Source: Nemertoderma westbladi (taxonomy: Eukaryota > Xenacoelomorpha > Nemertodermatida > Nemertodermatidae). From it: 28,172 nucleotides of DNA. Both the position numbers and the translations under genes were made by a program. The stretch spans positions 1-28,172 of the forward strand of contig JAUCBJ010000536.1 in the NCBI GenBank assembly GCA_032718475.1, read 5' to 3'. Positions 9,615-19,292 of this stretch are shown here, one piece after another; position 1 is the stretch's first letter; the number at the start of each line of letters is the position of its first letter. The notes below the pieces were generated by a model. That model did not search any database. It was not told the origin of the DNA and saw only the letters and a list, made by a program, of their open reading frames with translations.

Positions 9615-11350
9615 CATGTCCCAGAATATAGTGTCGTAATTCAGTGACACGCCCCCCCCCCCCTAATTTTTTTACAAATCGTAATGAGATTGCATGAAAT
9701 TTGAAACAGAGATAGTTTCACCTCCCGACCACTGACTGGGTGAGCCAGAATTTTTATTTTTGCCAGTTTTTCCCAGTTTTCCCATTTACACCAGTTACAC
9801 CGCAGTTATTCTTAAACCTTATATTAATTTGTTGGTACTGATAGAAAGCTGACCGTACAAGGATTCCAAATATGTAACACAATTTTAATTTCGTTAAAAA
9901 ATAGCGGAGATATGGGCGTTCAAATTTTGCATGGTTATGCACCTATGCGAGGCTATTTTATTCTATTTAATAAATACATCATAATCTGGAATATTGAATC
10001 AAATGGGGCGTATATTTTCCACATAGAAAAATTATGAAGAATTAAAGAATGTAATTTTAGTTGCACTTACAGTAAAAGTAGAGAACGATGTATTGTATTA
10101 GTATTAGATAAAAAAGAAAGAGAGGCACATAACCGGATAAAAGGATTAATATTAATTAAAAATTAAGGTAGGTCATTTAGGTAGAGAGCATAGCGGATCT
10201 CGCAGTCGAGACGTGGTACCTTGCAGCACCTGTTAAAGTGACGTTTGTCTGTGCACTGCTTGGCACACAGAGAGCAGACGCAATCGGGTGTAGGACGCCA
10301 ACACTTGCTCGTGCAGAATTTGTGATGGAAACCATTAGATAGAAAGAGTGCAGCGGCGCGACGGCGGTGACCCGTTAGGTTGTTAATGTTGATCTCATTA
10401 CAACCACAGGTCGTTGCGCGGTCAACTGCGCTTAGAATGGCTGTAGAGGAGGAACATTTCGACACCCCACACCACAGTTTCCAGTAGAACGCCCTTACTT
10501 TAGCGACGTGGTCGAGTTCTTCCACGGGGTCTGATGTAAACACGCTGCACCCATAGGTAATAGCAGGGAGAATTATAGCAGCCCAGAGCTTCCTAGCGGT
10601 GGTAGCGTTGGTGCAGGTTAGTTTCACTTTTGTCGATAGCATCATGCAGCAGTCTATACCTTTTTTGTATTTTTCTTTGAAATGGCCGCTTGATACGTTT
10701 TTTGTAGTGAGTGTGACACCCAGGTAATTAAATGTGTTGAGAAACTCTATTTTGGATCCCTTATAATGCAACTGGTCAGATCTCGCCAGATGAGCACCGC
10801 GTCGGAACTTCATCGCCTTTGTTTTGGGTGTATTTACATTTAGGTTATTGGAATCTGGAATATTTTGTTTATCCAAATACGTAGCTGGGCAACAATGCAT
10901 TACATCTTTAATCATACCATTAAGTAGATATTCATACATTTAAAAAATGTTCCAGAATATGGTTTATTTATAAATAGAATGAAATAGCCTCGCGCCGGTG
11001 CATATCCGTGCAACATTTGAACGCTCATATCTCAGCTATTTTTCAACGAAATTCAAATTGTGTTACATATTTGGAATCCTTGCATGACCAGCTTTCCATT
11101 GGTACCAACAAACAGCTATAAGGTTGAAGAATAACTGCGGTGTAACTGGTGTAATATCGCTGGAGACACTTTTTTAAACGCTTGTAGCTAAAGATTGAAA
11201 GTAAAAATAAAAATTCTGGCTCACCCAGTCAGTGGTCGGGAGGTGAAACTATCTCTGTTTCAAATTTCATGCAATCTCATTACGATTTGTAAAAAAATTA
11301 GGGGGGGGGGGGGCGTTTCACTGAATTACGACACTATATTCTGGGACATG
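9615..11350. mobile_element. Inner inverted-repeat element enclosing an RT-derived ORF
   Basis: The arms at about 9615-9995 and 10940-11350 are inverted copies with clear similarity over some 375 bp. Both begin CATGTCCCAGAATATAGTG, carry a C (or G) tract after about 35 bases, and share TCACCTCCCGACCACTGAC and GGATTCCAAATATGTAAC. A block of about 45 bp after TTTTTATTTTT differs between the arms. The spacer contains the 258-codon ORF at 10163-10939. The element sits in a 1.97-kb interruption of the outer foldback arm. The 230 bp between 9384 and 9614 has no counterpart in the other arm and may be another insert. Confidence 0.8.
10163..10939 (-). CDS. Reverse-transcriptase C-terminal fragment with zinc-knuckle-like end
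   Basis: 258 codons, intact, starting at an ATG directly preceded by a TAA stop in frame. The N-terminal third matches the end of a non-LTR reverse-transcriptase domain: LNVNTPKTKAMKF (the N-x-x-KT-x-x-x-F motif) followed by FNYLGVTLTTK (the F-x-YLGV thumb motif). A helical Cys-rich middle follows, including LPAITYG. The C-terminus has clustered Cys and His (CVCSLCAKQ, then HFNRC), like the zinc knuckle after the RT domain in several LINE clades. The catalytic palm motif (YADD type) is absent, so it cannot be an active polymerase. It occupies nearly the whole spacer of the inner inverted-repeat element. It could be a captured LINE fragment or a truncated copy that happens to be open. Confidence 0.65.
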   Translation of the reverse strand: MYEYLLNGMIKDVMHCCPATYLDKQNIPDSNNLNVNTPKTKAMKFRRGAHLARSDQLHYKGSKIEFLNTFNYLGVTLTTKNVSSGHFKEKYKKGIDCCMMLSTKVKLTCTNATTARKLWAAIILPAITYGCSVFTSDPVEELDHVAKVRAFYWKLWCGVSKCSSSTAILSAVDRATTCGCNEININNLTGHRRRAAALFLSNGFHHKFCTSKCWRPTPDCVCSLCAKQCTDKRHFNRCCKVPRLDCEIRYALYLNDLP

Positions 11351-11352
11351 GT

Positions 11353-11507
11353 GTCATCGGATCAGAGTCTACCACCAATATATCAAGTATAAGGAACAAT
11401 AAGCACTACTTGCTTGCTTACAGTTGCCATGGCAACGGGTAACTTTGACTAGAAACGGGCTATATATTAGCCGCAGCGTCATTAAAATCAACCTCCAACC
11501 CACTATA
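11353..11507 (+). repeat. Foldback left arm, middle segment
   Basis: Reverse complement of about 12961-13115. Shared blocks include TCATCGGATCAGAGTCTACC, GAAACGGGCTATATATTAGC and CGTCATTAAAATCAACCTCC. It ends at the CCACTATA word where the next insertion begins. Confidence 0.85.
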
Positions 11508-12038
11508 GTTTAGTTTAACATTTATTTTATTGAATATCGAAGTTCACCCAATTGAGCAACAAGCATAATGCTTATAAGCACCCTTTTGGGCCGAGGATTA
11601 CAAATTAAGAATATTGCAGCACCAGACCCGTCACCACTCTAAAATTGAGTACGTTTACAATAATCGCTGCAATAAGCTAGTCGAAAAAATTTAATATAAG
11701 ATAAAAATTAACACAATTATTAGAAAAAACAGAACCAATTGAGGCATACGAATCCAGACACAATCACTACATAAACCACACATACATACACACACACACA
11801 TACACCCCTTTCATACTTCCTTACTCGTCAGTGCTAAGAGTTGAATCGTTTTGTGGCAGTTACATAAAGATAGACTGCTGTAAAGAAAGATGTTATGCGA
11901 AATATTAGATTTCATTTTGTTTTTGGGTCCATATAATAACAATGTCAATGTAGGAATCTCCAAGAAATGATAATTATAATGTTGTAAAGAATATTTTGTT
12001 GATCTGAGTAATTAATACATTCTGTAAAATAATGGGTA
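11508..12038. mobile_element. 531-bp insertion in the foldback arm
   Basis: This segment is absent from the opposite arm. It is bounded by the 8-bp direct repeat CCACTATA (11500-11507 and 12039-12046), a good candidate target duplication. Inside are AT-rich DNA and a short ACACAC run near 11785-11802. No terminal inverted repeat and no domain-bearing ORF were seen, so it may be a retroposed fragment rather than a DNA transposon. Confidence 0.6.
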
Positions 12039-12040
12039 CC

Positions 12041-12163
12041 ACTATATCGAGTATAAGGAAAAATATGCAATATGTTTCAGTTTCTAGATGCCATGGCAAC
12101 TTGTAATAATTGTTAACAATGTGTTTTTCATATCACTTAGCTGTTTTGACACCATAAAAGAGA
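12041..12163 (+). repeat. Foldback left arm, inner segment
   Basis: Reverse complement of about 12840-12964. Shared blocks include ATCGAGTATAAGGAAAAATA, TTTCTAGATGCCATGGCAAC and CATATCACTTAGCTGTTTTG. Confidence 0.85.
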
Positions 12164-12839
12164 TATTTTGATATTCTGATTTTTTTTTATATATTGCGTA
12201 TGTATATTATTGTAATTGTAAATGTAATTGTCCGGGACCGAATTGTCCTACATCCGTTTTGATTTTATTTTTGAAAATTTATATTAATTGTAAATTTTGA
12301 AAGCAATTCGTTGAAATGGAAATCCGGTCAAAAAAATGAAATCCGGCCGGAGCCGGAACCGGATTTTTTTCTCAAAATCCGGCCGGAATTGCGGCCCGGC
12401 CGGTTATCCGGCACACCCCTAGAAATTACATTGTGTTAAGAATTACAATTACAACAGTAATCAGTGCACATAAGACCGTTTGCATACAAGAACAAGAACA
12501 GTGCGCATGCTAGCCGCTAGGGGGCTACATGTGCAAACATTAAATGTCCTTCCATTTCTTTGCTTTTATTTCGTTCAAGGTAAAACTTGGCATATATGTA
12601 CTAAACCACTTGCTGCGACTTTGTTTAATGTTTACACATGTAGTCCCCTAGCGGCTGGCATGCGCACTGTTCTTGTTCATGTAGACCTAACGGTGTTATG
12701 TCGTAATTGCGATTCTTAAAACAATGTAATTTCATTTATTTAAGAATGTTATAGAATGTTATAAGAATGTTATGGGCATAAAGTGATGACAAATGTAATA
12801 TCTGTAAGTATTATACGTATCATGTAAAATTTAAAATTT
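12164..12839. other. Centre of the foldback element
   Basis: AT-rich spacer between the innermost arms. It contains CCGGCC-rich words at about 12325-12415 and the small TA-flanked element at 12487-12681. No transposase-like frame is visible. Confidence 0.5.
12487..12681. mobile_element. Small TA-flanked MITE with CTCF-like termini
   Basis: Inverted arms of about 57 bp: GAACAAGAACAGTGCGCATG, then GCCGCTAGGGGGCTACATGTG, then AAACATTAAA, repeated inverted at 12625-12678 with few changes. TA lies on each side (12485-12486 and 12682-12683), compatible with a Tc1/mariner-type target. The centre of about 80 bp is non-coding. A related half copy lies at about 14155-14195. Confidence 0.7.
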
Positions 12840-13554
12840 GCTCTTATATGTAGTCAAAACAGCTAAGTGATATGAAAAACACTTTGTTAACAATTCTGAC
12901 AATGTTGCCATGGCATCTAGAAACTGAAAGATATCGCATATTTTTCCTTATACTCGATATAGTGGGGGTGTGGAGGTTGATTTTAATGACGCTACGGCTA
13001 ATATATAGCCCGTTTCTAGCCAAAGTTACCCGTTTCCATAGCAACTGCAAGCAAGCAAGTTAATGTTCCTTAGACTTGATATATTATATTGGTGGTAGAC
13101 TCTGATCCGATGACGTTACGACCACTGTAAATGCATTACACCCGTTTAAAGCCCGTTGCTAAGGACATTGTCAATACTGCTAACTTTGAAGGTCGTTTTC
13201 ACTTGATTGCTATGGTATATTATTCAAAAAACTAAATATGCCATTAAATTCTTTTATTATAGGAAGGGATCTAGGGTTCTTTACCTCAAATTATAAGTTT
13301 ATTTTACCGGCTTGCCAACACATTGTTATTATCAATAATTAAATTCTTCATATCCAAAATAGTAATCTTTCATAAATTTTAACTCGTCATATCTACTATC
13401 TGCTATGGCAATTTTCTCCGTTGCTATGTTTAAGATCCCCTAAAAAACGAGCGCAACCATTTTGGTGAAGTCTACCCACATTTTTTAAATATCCCATATC
13501 TGTACTAAAGGGTACCTCAGTCATATATAAAATTCCTACGCTCATAGGCTGGAG
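12840..13554 (-). repeat. Foldback right arm, nearly continuous
   Basis: This arm keeps the original order of the element and matches the three left segments in turn. Its only clear interruption is the 95-bp insert at 13254-13348. Confidence 0.85.
13254..13348. mobile_element. 95-bp insertion with 11-bp direct repeats
   Basis: ATTAAATTCTT occurs at 13243-13253 and again at 13338-13348, but only once in the opposite arm (inverted, near 9254-9262). The intervening bases have no counterpart there. An 11-bp duplication suits a retroposed, SINE-like or LINE-tail fragment. It contains CCGGCTTGCCAACA, similar to the CCGGCTTGTCAACA word at the 3' end of the LINE copies in this window. Confidence 0.6.
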
Positions 13555-15409
13555 TCTCTATTATGAGTGCGTAGTGGAGTTTTGTATGAGTTAGGTGGCA
13601 GGGTTAAGCTACCAACGGTTACAATGCTTAACACACGAGGACAGTATTTGAAGTTTTGAATGTACGTAAACATGGAGGTGGCAAGTTTTCTTGATCAATG
13701 ACCTAGAATACCTGACCTGACCACAGTTCCATATTGATTATGGATGACCACAGTTCCATAGATTGATTACATAGTTAAGGCGGAATTATTAAGAACGCTC
13801 GAACAAATTACAGTCCATGATTTGAACAATATAATGTTACATACTTACACGTTACATAAACTTATACAGTATCAACTGTTTCAACTCGAATGAATTATAA
13901 GCACAATTATAGAAAGATACTGCTTATGGATGGTCTACATTAGCACTTATATCTGACATGTTTAAGATTGAACGGAGAACAAATAACGAATTGGGAGAAG
14001 GTTTTCACTTTGAGACATTATCACCCTCTAGCGGGAGCGGCAGACTGCAGAATTCCTGACAGATTGGCCTCCATTTAAAGATACAGCTAATGAATGGTCT
14101 AGTAGTGTTACATGCCAAGTTTCAGCTTAAACGGATTTAAAACAAAGAAACGGAAGAATGTTTAATGTTTAGACATGTAGCCCTCTAGCGGGAGACTGTT
14201 TAATGGGTGATGTCTGAAAGTCTCTCAAAAAAATATCGCCTTTTGGAGTTTTGGTCCTTTTTATGCTTACAAATTTTCTACTCGACAGCATTAAAAATCC
14301 TACTAAGTTATTTCATGGACTTCTAAAATATTACTTATATACCTATGACTTGAAACTAGGTAGCATAGGAAAAGTATAAATATGTACCAGTTGGGGCCTA
14401 CTTATTAATTACTACTGCTCAGAGTAAGTAATAGTGTATGTTGCATGTGCTAGTTTTTAGCGCATGTCGTAATTAATCTTAAAGAGGTAAACATGAGTCT
14501 TACACTAAAGCTCTACACCCCATAGAGTGTAGGCCTCTAATGTTTAATGTTTAGGCCTAATGTGTAATGAATGCATCATTACAGCATTATGTTGACTCAT
14601 GGCAACCAAACCTTGTTAATGAATCTGTGAATGGGATTTCAATGCTTACATGGTTACTCCTCTACTCCTTGCTTACTGATTGGATAATTCTCTAGGCCTA
14701 TTATTGGCAACAACAAAGAACGTATGTGGGCGTGTTGTGTATATACCTCTGAACACACTCTGAAGTTGCGTCAGAATAACTTTATCAGTTTATTGTATTC
14801 CATTCAGCCCTTTGTCCTTTAAACTGTACTACCGGTACCGTACTATTGCCGTATTGGTATCGGACAACAAGTCAACAACTACCTAACTGACTAAACCAAC
14901 GGGGGTAACGGCTGGCTGGCTGGTGCAGATAACATTCACAATACCATAGGGAGGCCTACTGCCATTCCAGTTCACAGTTCTACTGCTGTACCTGTTTACT
15001 GTTTGTTGCAGCTTTTGAAGGTACCGGTCAATCGGTTGGAACCGTACTGAGGTACCACGTCACCGTTTTAGTACCGGTACTGGTATAAATTATTATAAAT
15101 TTTGTAATCAATCGTGGGCTCTATCAGTCGGTCGTAAGCGTCAGAACGTGGTTATTTGAATTTCTGCGTCGCTACCGCCCTGCCTCTAGCAGTCTAGCTC
15201 TAACTATCTAACCACTAAGCCTACTCCTGTGACAGTACTGACAGTGCTGGCTGTGTGTATTTGTACCGGTACCGGACCACCGGACCGTTTGCCGGACAGC
15301 CGACAGGCCGGTACGGCGGTACGGTACCGTACGTGTTTGCAAATCTACACCAGTAAGTAGGCCTACAGTCTGACAGTACAGCAGTCAAGCAGTACACCTA
15401 TATCAGTAT
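13555..15409. other. Intergenic DNA without genes
   Basis: About 1.85 kb. Noted content: two copies of CCCTCTAGCGGGAG (14024 and 14181), the second within a relic of the 12487-12681 MITE; a stretch at about 14257-14294 resembling the window start; and many GGTACCG/CCGGTAC words at 14830-15340. No ORF with recognisable content and no RNA gene were found. Confidence 0.5.
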
Positions 15410-15417
15410 ATCGGCAT

Positions 15418-15479
15418 CAAGGCGTTCTTAACTAAAGGCCATGCAACCGTGCAGCACTGAAGGCTGACTGGCGGCTGAC
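15418..15479 (+). repeat. P-element left terminal inverted repeat
   Basis: Begins CAAGGCGTTCTTAA and ends GGCTGAC. Relative to the right repeat it differs at two positions, both C to A. The transposase 3' end points towards it. Confidence 0.92.
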
Positions 15480-15645
15480 CACATTAACTGAATTTTACAT
15501 CTTGGAGTCCCTCTTTCATCAATTTAAACCAATGCAGCTGGTTCGTAACAATGGAATATCCATTAAAACGTTAAATTGAAATGTGAAATATGGAAAAAAT
15601 ATCGAATATTAACAATTTTATAAATGGAAGATAATATCGGTTATA

Positions 15646-15771
15646 TCTATATATAAATAAAGAGAAGGGTATGTCTGTCTGTTCACGTTTTTCTCCAGAA
15701 CTACTGACCCCAGAGGGCTGAAATCGCGCCGAGCGCGATGGGATGCCGGCGAAGCCGGCCATCCCAGCTAG
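15646..15771 (+). mobile_element. Probable 126-bp Helitron-like insert in the P element
   Basis: Starts TCTATATATAAATAAAG, a typical Helitron 5' end. Finishes with a GC-rich hairpin (GGGATGCCGGC, loop GAA, GCCGGCCATCCC at 15740-15765) followed two bases later by CTAG. The host bases are A before and T after, the standard A|T insertion point without duplication. It is very short and has no ORF, so it would be a non-autonomous derivative. The call rests on termini alone. Confidence 0.6.
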
Positions 15772-15975
15772 TATTATATAACCGAATGCCGAACGTAGCA
15801 CATGCAAATACATTAAACGATAATTACTAACACGGACCGTATATTATACAGCTATCCACATTATTTATCACATATATTTATTTATAAATTAGGAGTACAG
15901 TAGCACAAATGTGATATAAGTTACCGTAGCACAATTATGCGATTTTAGTTAAGTATATAGCACAAATGGAGTTTT

Positions 15976-18879
15976 CTAGCGAGATTCTGATAATTTTCTT
16001 TTCTTTTGTGCATTCTCCTTTGTAGATCGTGGAGTTTTTAATATACAATCATTATTTACAAAAATATTAATCAATTTGCGAGTAGATGCGCGAGTTATTT
16101 CCAGACAATAGACAGATGACAAATAACAAAAAACGGTTTCTAGAGATTTTTGGCAAAATTCTGATTTTAAATTAATAAACAACATATAACAATAAAATGT
16201 GAATATACAAGTCTTGTCATCTGGTTTCCTTAATCCACCGCGGTCAAGTCTGTTTAAATATAGTTTATTATCATCAGAAATAGAGTCCTCCAGTTCTTCC
16301 AAGTTGTCCAGTAATTCGCATTCGTCTTCACTCAATGTAGATGGACAGTTCTCACAAACATGTTGTTGATTTCCTTCAACAGTGCTTCCCAATTCTAGCA
16401 AAAGTTTGCTAACCAAGATTCTCGACTTGTCCAATGCCTGTTGACAATTAATAAAGTATGTTCCACCTGATCCTTGACGCAGAACTCCAAACATACTTTC
16501 CACATCATCGCTGTTGTGTTCCCCAATCATGACAAAGTCAGCTGTGTCAAGACGTTTACGGACTAAATAGACAAGACCACGACAGGTATGCGATAAGGCG
16601 GTACCAGTATCTTTTGTTAAAGTTCTAAATCTCTCATTGGGTTTCACTGTATTGGTCATGGAGTCGGCCATATCAGCAATGTCTACCAATGTCTGTAACC
16701 GAGGATCGGAATTTAATTGAATAACAGCACGATCTTCATCTCTTGAACGGATATCTGCGCCAACTGTGCGAACATTCACAATTCGCCAAAAGAGTATAAT
16801 TATTTTTAAGAATTCGACAGTTTCTTTCACTTCGTCTTGGTCCACAAGACGAGAAGACTCGAAGGCCGCAACTGTTACAACACAGAAAATTCGCAAACAT
16901 AATCCAACCCGCTGTCGTTCGATCAGTTTTGGCCTAACTGCAGCTTCGTTCAATCTAGAGAGTTTAACTAGTGAGTCCTTCTCCGTTTCATAAAGTTCAA
17001 CGAGATGTGACCACTTTGCAACTCCAGTTTTACCACAGTAATGGTAACGTAGCTCACCGTTTCTCTCCGTTAACCAATTGTTCCTTAGGCATTTCATCAA
17101 ATGAACATAATCAAATATATAGAAGGAATACACCCTGAACAGTAAGCCAAGGTTTACTAGGCTCAACAGAAAAATTCCTGAAAAACCGCTGGTTTACCCG
17201 ATTGCCATCTACTAAGATGCAAACTATCGTTCCGCCTGCATTGCTGATGTTATTTATAACTTGAACACACTGTGAATACTGGAAACTGGCATCCAACCCT
17301 GCAACAGGCAATAACTTATATAAAAACGACGGTCCACCAAATAAACACTTGACTTGAAATGCCTTGAATTGACTTGACTTGACTTGATCTAGAGGAGGCA
17401 AAATAAACAAACGCTCGAACAATTGTTTCCGTAGAATACAAGCGACAGTATTTAGTGATAATGTGGTCTAATATCACGCTGTTTCTGTGACATATTTGCA
17501 GCTGATTCAAAAAACGAACGGCTTTCTCAAGGCGTGACCATTTATTCAGTGCCGTTATGCGCAGCTGACTAAGAGTCGAGATAGAGCATGCAATCCCACA
17601 ATGAAATGCTTGGAAAGAAAAAGAATCGTTCAGTTTAATCAAAAATCGAGGAATTCCTTCAATGTAATCAACAGACAGGATATTAAGGGGGGGGGGGGGG
17701 GGGGGGGGGTACACCATTTTGGTCCAAAATATGTCGAAATTTTTTTTATGGTTTATTGTAATGCACCATTGAATGGTGTTTCCAAATCTGAAAACCGCTA
17801 TTTAATAGCTCTTTTAGTTTTCAAGTTATGTAAATTTCCATTTACGGAATCCTATTGAAATTACTATTACTATGTATAATGAAAGGTCGATTATCTCTAA
17901 ATATTTTTTTCATGAAATTGTCAACTTCAAAACCCTACTACTTCTACAATTTTTGAGTAATTAGTCTGAAACTTCCTGTGGGTGTCTAGATAGCCACCCT
18001 GCATAAAAGTATCAGGCAACTTTTCGAAATTTTTTGTTAATAAAATTTAATACTATTTATAAAAAACCTAAAAATTTGCATAAATTTGCAGCGCCACCTA
18101 GCGGTGCAGAATTATTTTAACAAAATTTCGCCTGATAGTTATGTTGCCCCATCTTTGATCTATCATATAAAAAAACTTTCATGTGATTAGTAGGTTCAAA
18201 ACTGTAAAAGCCTTAGGGTTTTAAGCGCAACCAAGTTTTTTTTGAGGTTAACTAGTATTAACTAATATTAAATAGCGAAAAAAAAAAAATTTCTGACCTG
18301 TCATGTAGAATAGCATCTTAGGCACCTATATGCCAAATTTTAGCCAAAATCAAACAATTTTGAAACGCTGAGAGTGATAAATCGAATAGTTGTCCGAAAA
18401 TGGTGTACCCCCCCCTTAACAGTCTCATCGGAACGATAAACATTCACTCCATTCGGTAGTTTAGAAAGTTCTTGACATATTGTTGAGATAGAGTCGATAT
18501 CGTCACTTTTAGTAAATGCATCTAACTGATCTGGTTCCAATGATCTAACTTCCAGGGATGATCTTTTAGTAGTTCGACGAGCGGCTACTGGAGTTGGAAC
18601 TTGGCTTTTGGGGATCGTTGGAAACACAGACGGTGGATTTATCGGCCGATGCTTTCCCCTAATAGTAATAGTCGGAAAATCAGAAGGCCAGTGTTTGCTA
18701 CAAACAACGGTGTTTTTAGTTTCAGGAATGTTGTCTCGTGGAATGGCCTGAATCCAGCGTCGCCGTTCTTCATCATCCGCTGGTAAACGATAAACAGCAA
18801 CGCGTTCTTTTGTTGTTGTTGAGTGCTCGTCGTAGTTGGACCGGCAACCAAATAGGCCTACGCAACATTTCAGTGGCAT
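15976..18879 (-). pseudogene. P-element/THAP9-type transposase, broken
   Basis: Read leftward in four parts. Part 1 (18879 to 18420) begins MPLKCC and holds a THAP zinc finger: C6, C12, W42, C60, H63 and a terminal SVFP in place of the usual AVP-box. It is interrupted by the TTAA element at 17687-18415. Part 2 (17682 to about 17400) continues in the same phase once that element is discounted. A frameshift near 17350-17420 lies in repeated TCAAG words. Part 3 runs to about 17140 and includes CILVDGNRVNQ. A second frameshift precedes part 4 (17166 to 15976), which starts near FDYVHLMKCLRNNWL, the conserved D-x-x-H-x-x-K-x-x-RN block of P transposases. Part 4 contains SDDVESMFGVLR, the counterpart of the family's Q-D-x-x-E-x-x-F-G-x-x-R motif. 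Such proteins cut and paste P-type DNA. No convincing splice sites explain the two shifts, so I call it a pseudogene. Confidence 0.88.
17687..18415. mobile_element. 729-bp TTAA-flanked element nested in the transposase
   Basis: TTAA stands on both sides (17683-17686 and 18416-18419). The ends are inverted: G tract then TACACCATTTT on the left (23 G), and AAAATGGTGTA then 8 C on the right. TTAA duplication is the hallmark of piggyBac-type insertion. There is no transposase inside, so it is a non-autonomous copy. It shares an internal block with the element at 22200-23058 at the same distance from the left end (AAATCTGAA-ACCGCT, about 95 bp in). GCGCCACCTAGCGG lies at 18091-18104. Confidence 0.85.
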
Positions 18880-19222
18880 TATTAATTAAACATTGAGCAG
18901 GGCACGGATAATTGTACGGAGAAACGAGTAGGCCTAGTTTACAGAATAATGAGCTTTCTTCAGTTCCCAGTTGTTAGGATAGGCCTACCTGAAAAAAAGG
19001 GCCTAGCCTTTTAATACTGTAATATGTACTTAATTTATTGTTATCGTATCTTTTAAACCAGACAAATGTGTTAATAATGATTCACCAGTCTGTCTGACGG
19101 TACAGCTGTACAGTCAGTGTAACATTAAATTACAGTTACCGGTAGACAGAACAGCAGTACAGCAGTAGCAATACTGCAGTACTACATACTATGCTATTCT
19201 ACTGTATTAAACTGTGAATAGC

Positions 19223-19284
19223 GTCAGCCTCCAGTCAGCCTTCAGTGCTGCACGGTTGCATGGCCTTTATTTAAGAACGCCTTG
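19223..19284 (-). repeat. P-element right terminal inverted repeat
   Basis: Inverted copy of 15418-15479. It lies at the 5' side of the transposase, so the 340 bp between it and the THAP start at 18879 should hold the promoter. No clear TATA box could be assigned. Confidence 0.92.
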
Positions 19285-19292
19285 ATCGGCAT

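Larger units (their letters stand above)
9021..13554. mobile_element. Large foldback element with nested insertions
   Basis: The right arm (12840-13554) is the reverse complement of three separated left pieces: 9021-9383, 11353-11507 and 12041-12163. The outer ends read CTCCAGCCTATGA and TCATAGGCTGGAG. Without the insertions the element would be about 2 kb, with arms of about 0.6 kb around a 0.7-kb centre. No transposase is visible in the centre, so it was probably non-autonomous. No target duplication is evident beside 9021 or 13554, so the exact ends and superfamily are uncertain. The arms differ by scattered substitutions, consistent with an old copy. Confidence 0.8.
15418..19284 (-). mobile_element. 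Complete P-superfamily (THAP) DNA transposon
   Basis: 3,867 bp bounded by 62-bp terminal inverted repeats that match at 60 of 62 positions. It is flanked by a perfect 8-bp direct repeat ATCGGCAT (15410-15417 and 19285-19292), the target-site length known for P elements. The transposase runs on the minus strand: a THAP DNA-binding domain first, then the P-type catalytic region. Subtracting the nested 729-bp TTAA element with one TTAA gives about 3.13 kb, close to the 2.9 kb of canonical Drosophila P. The near-identical inverted repeats imply fairly recent insertion, but the transposase is frameshifted, so it is now non-autonomous. Confidence 0.92.

Noticed and set aside
17110-17430. Introns as the explanation for the transposase frame changes
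   Set aside because: No good GT donor with a matching acceptor is visible on the minus strand near the shifts, and the frames overlap directly. Frameshifts fit better.
18340-18420. C-terminal end of the THAP frame (after the VKGG residues) as real protein
   Set aside because: Those residues are encoded by the inserted TTAA element, not by the transposase gene.
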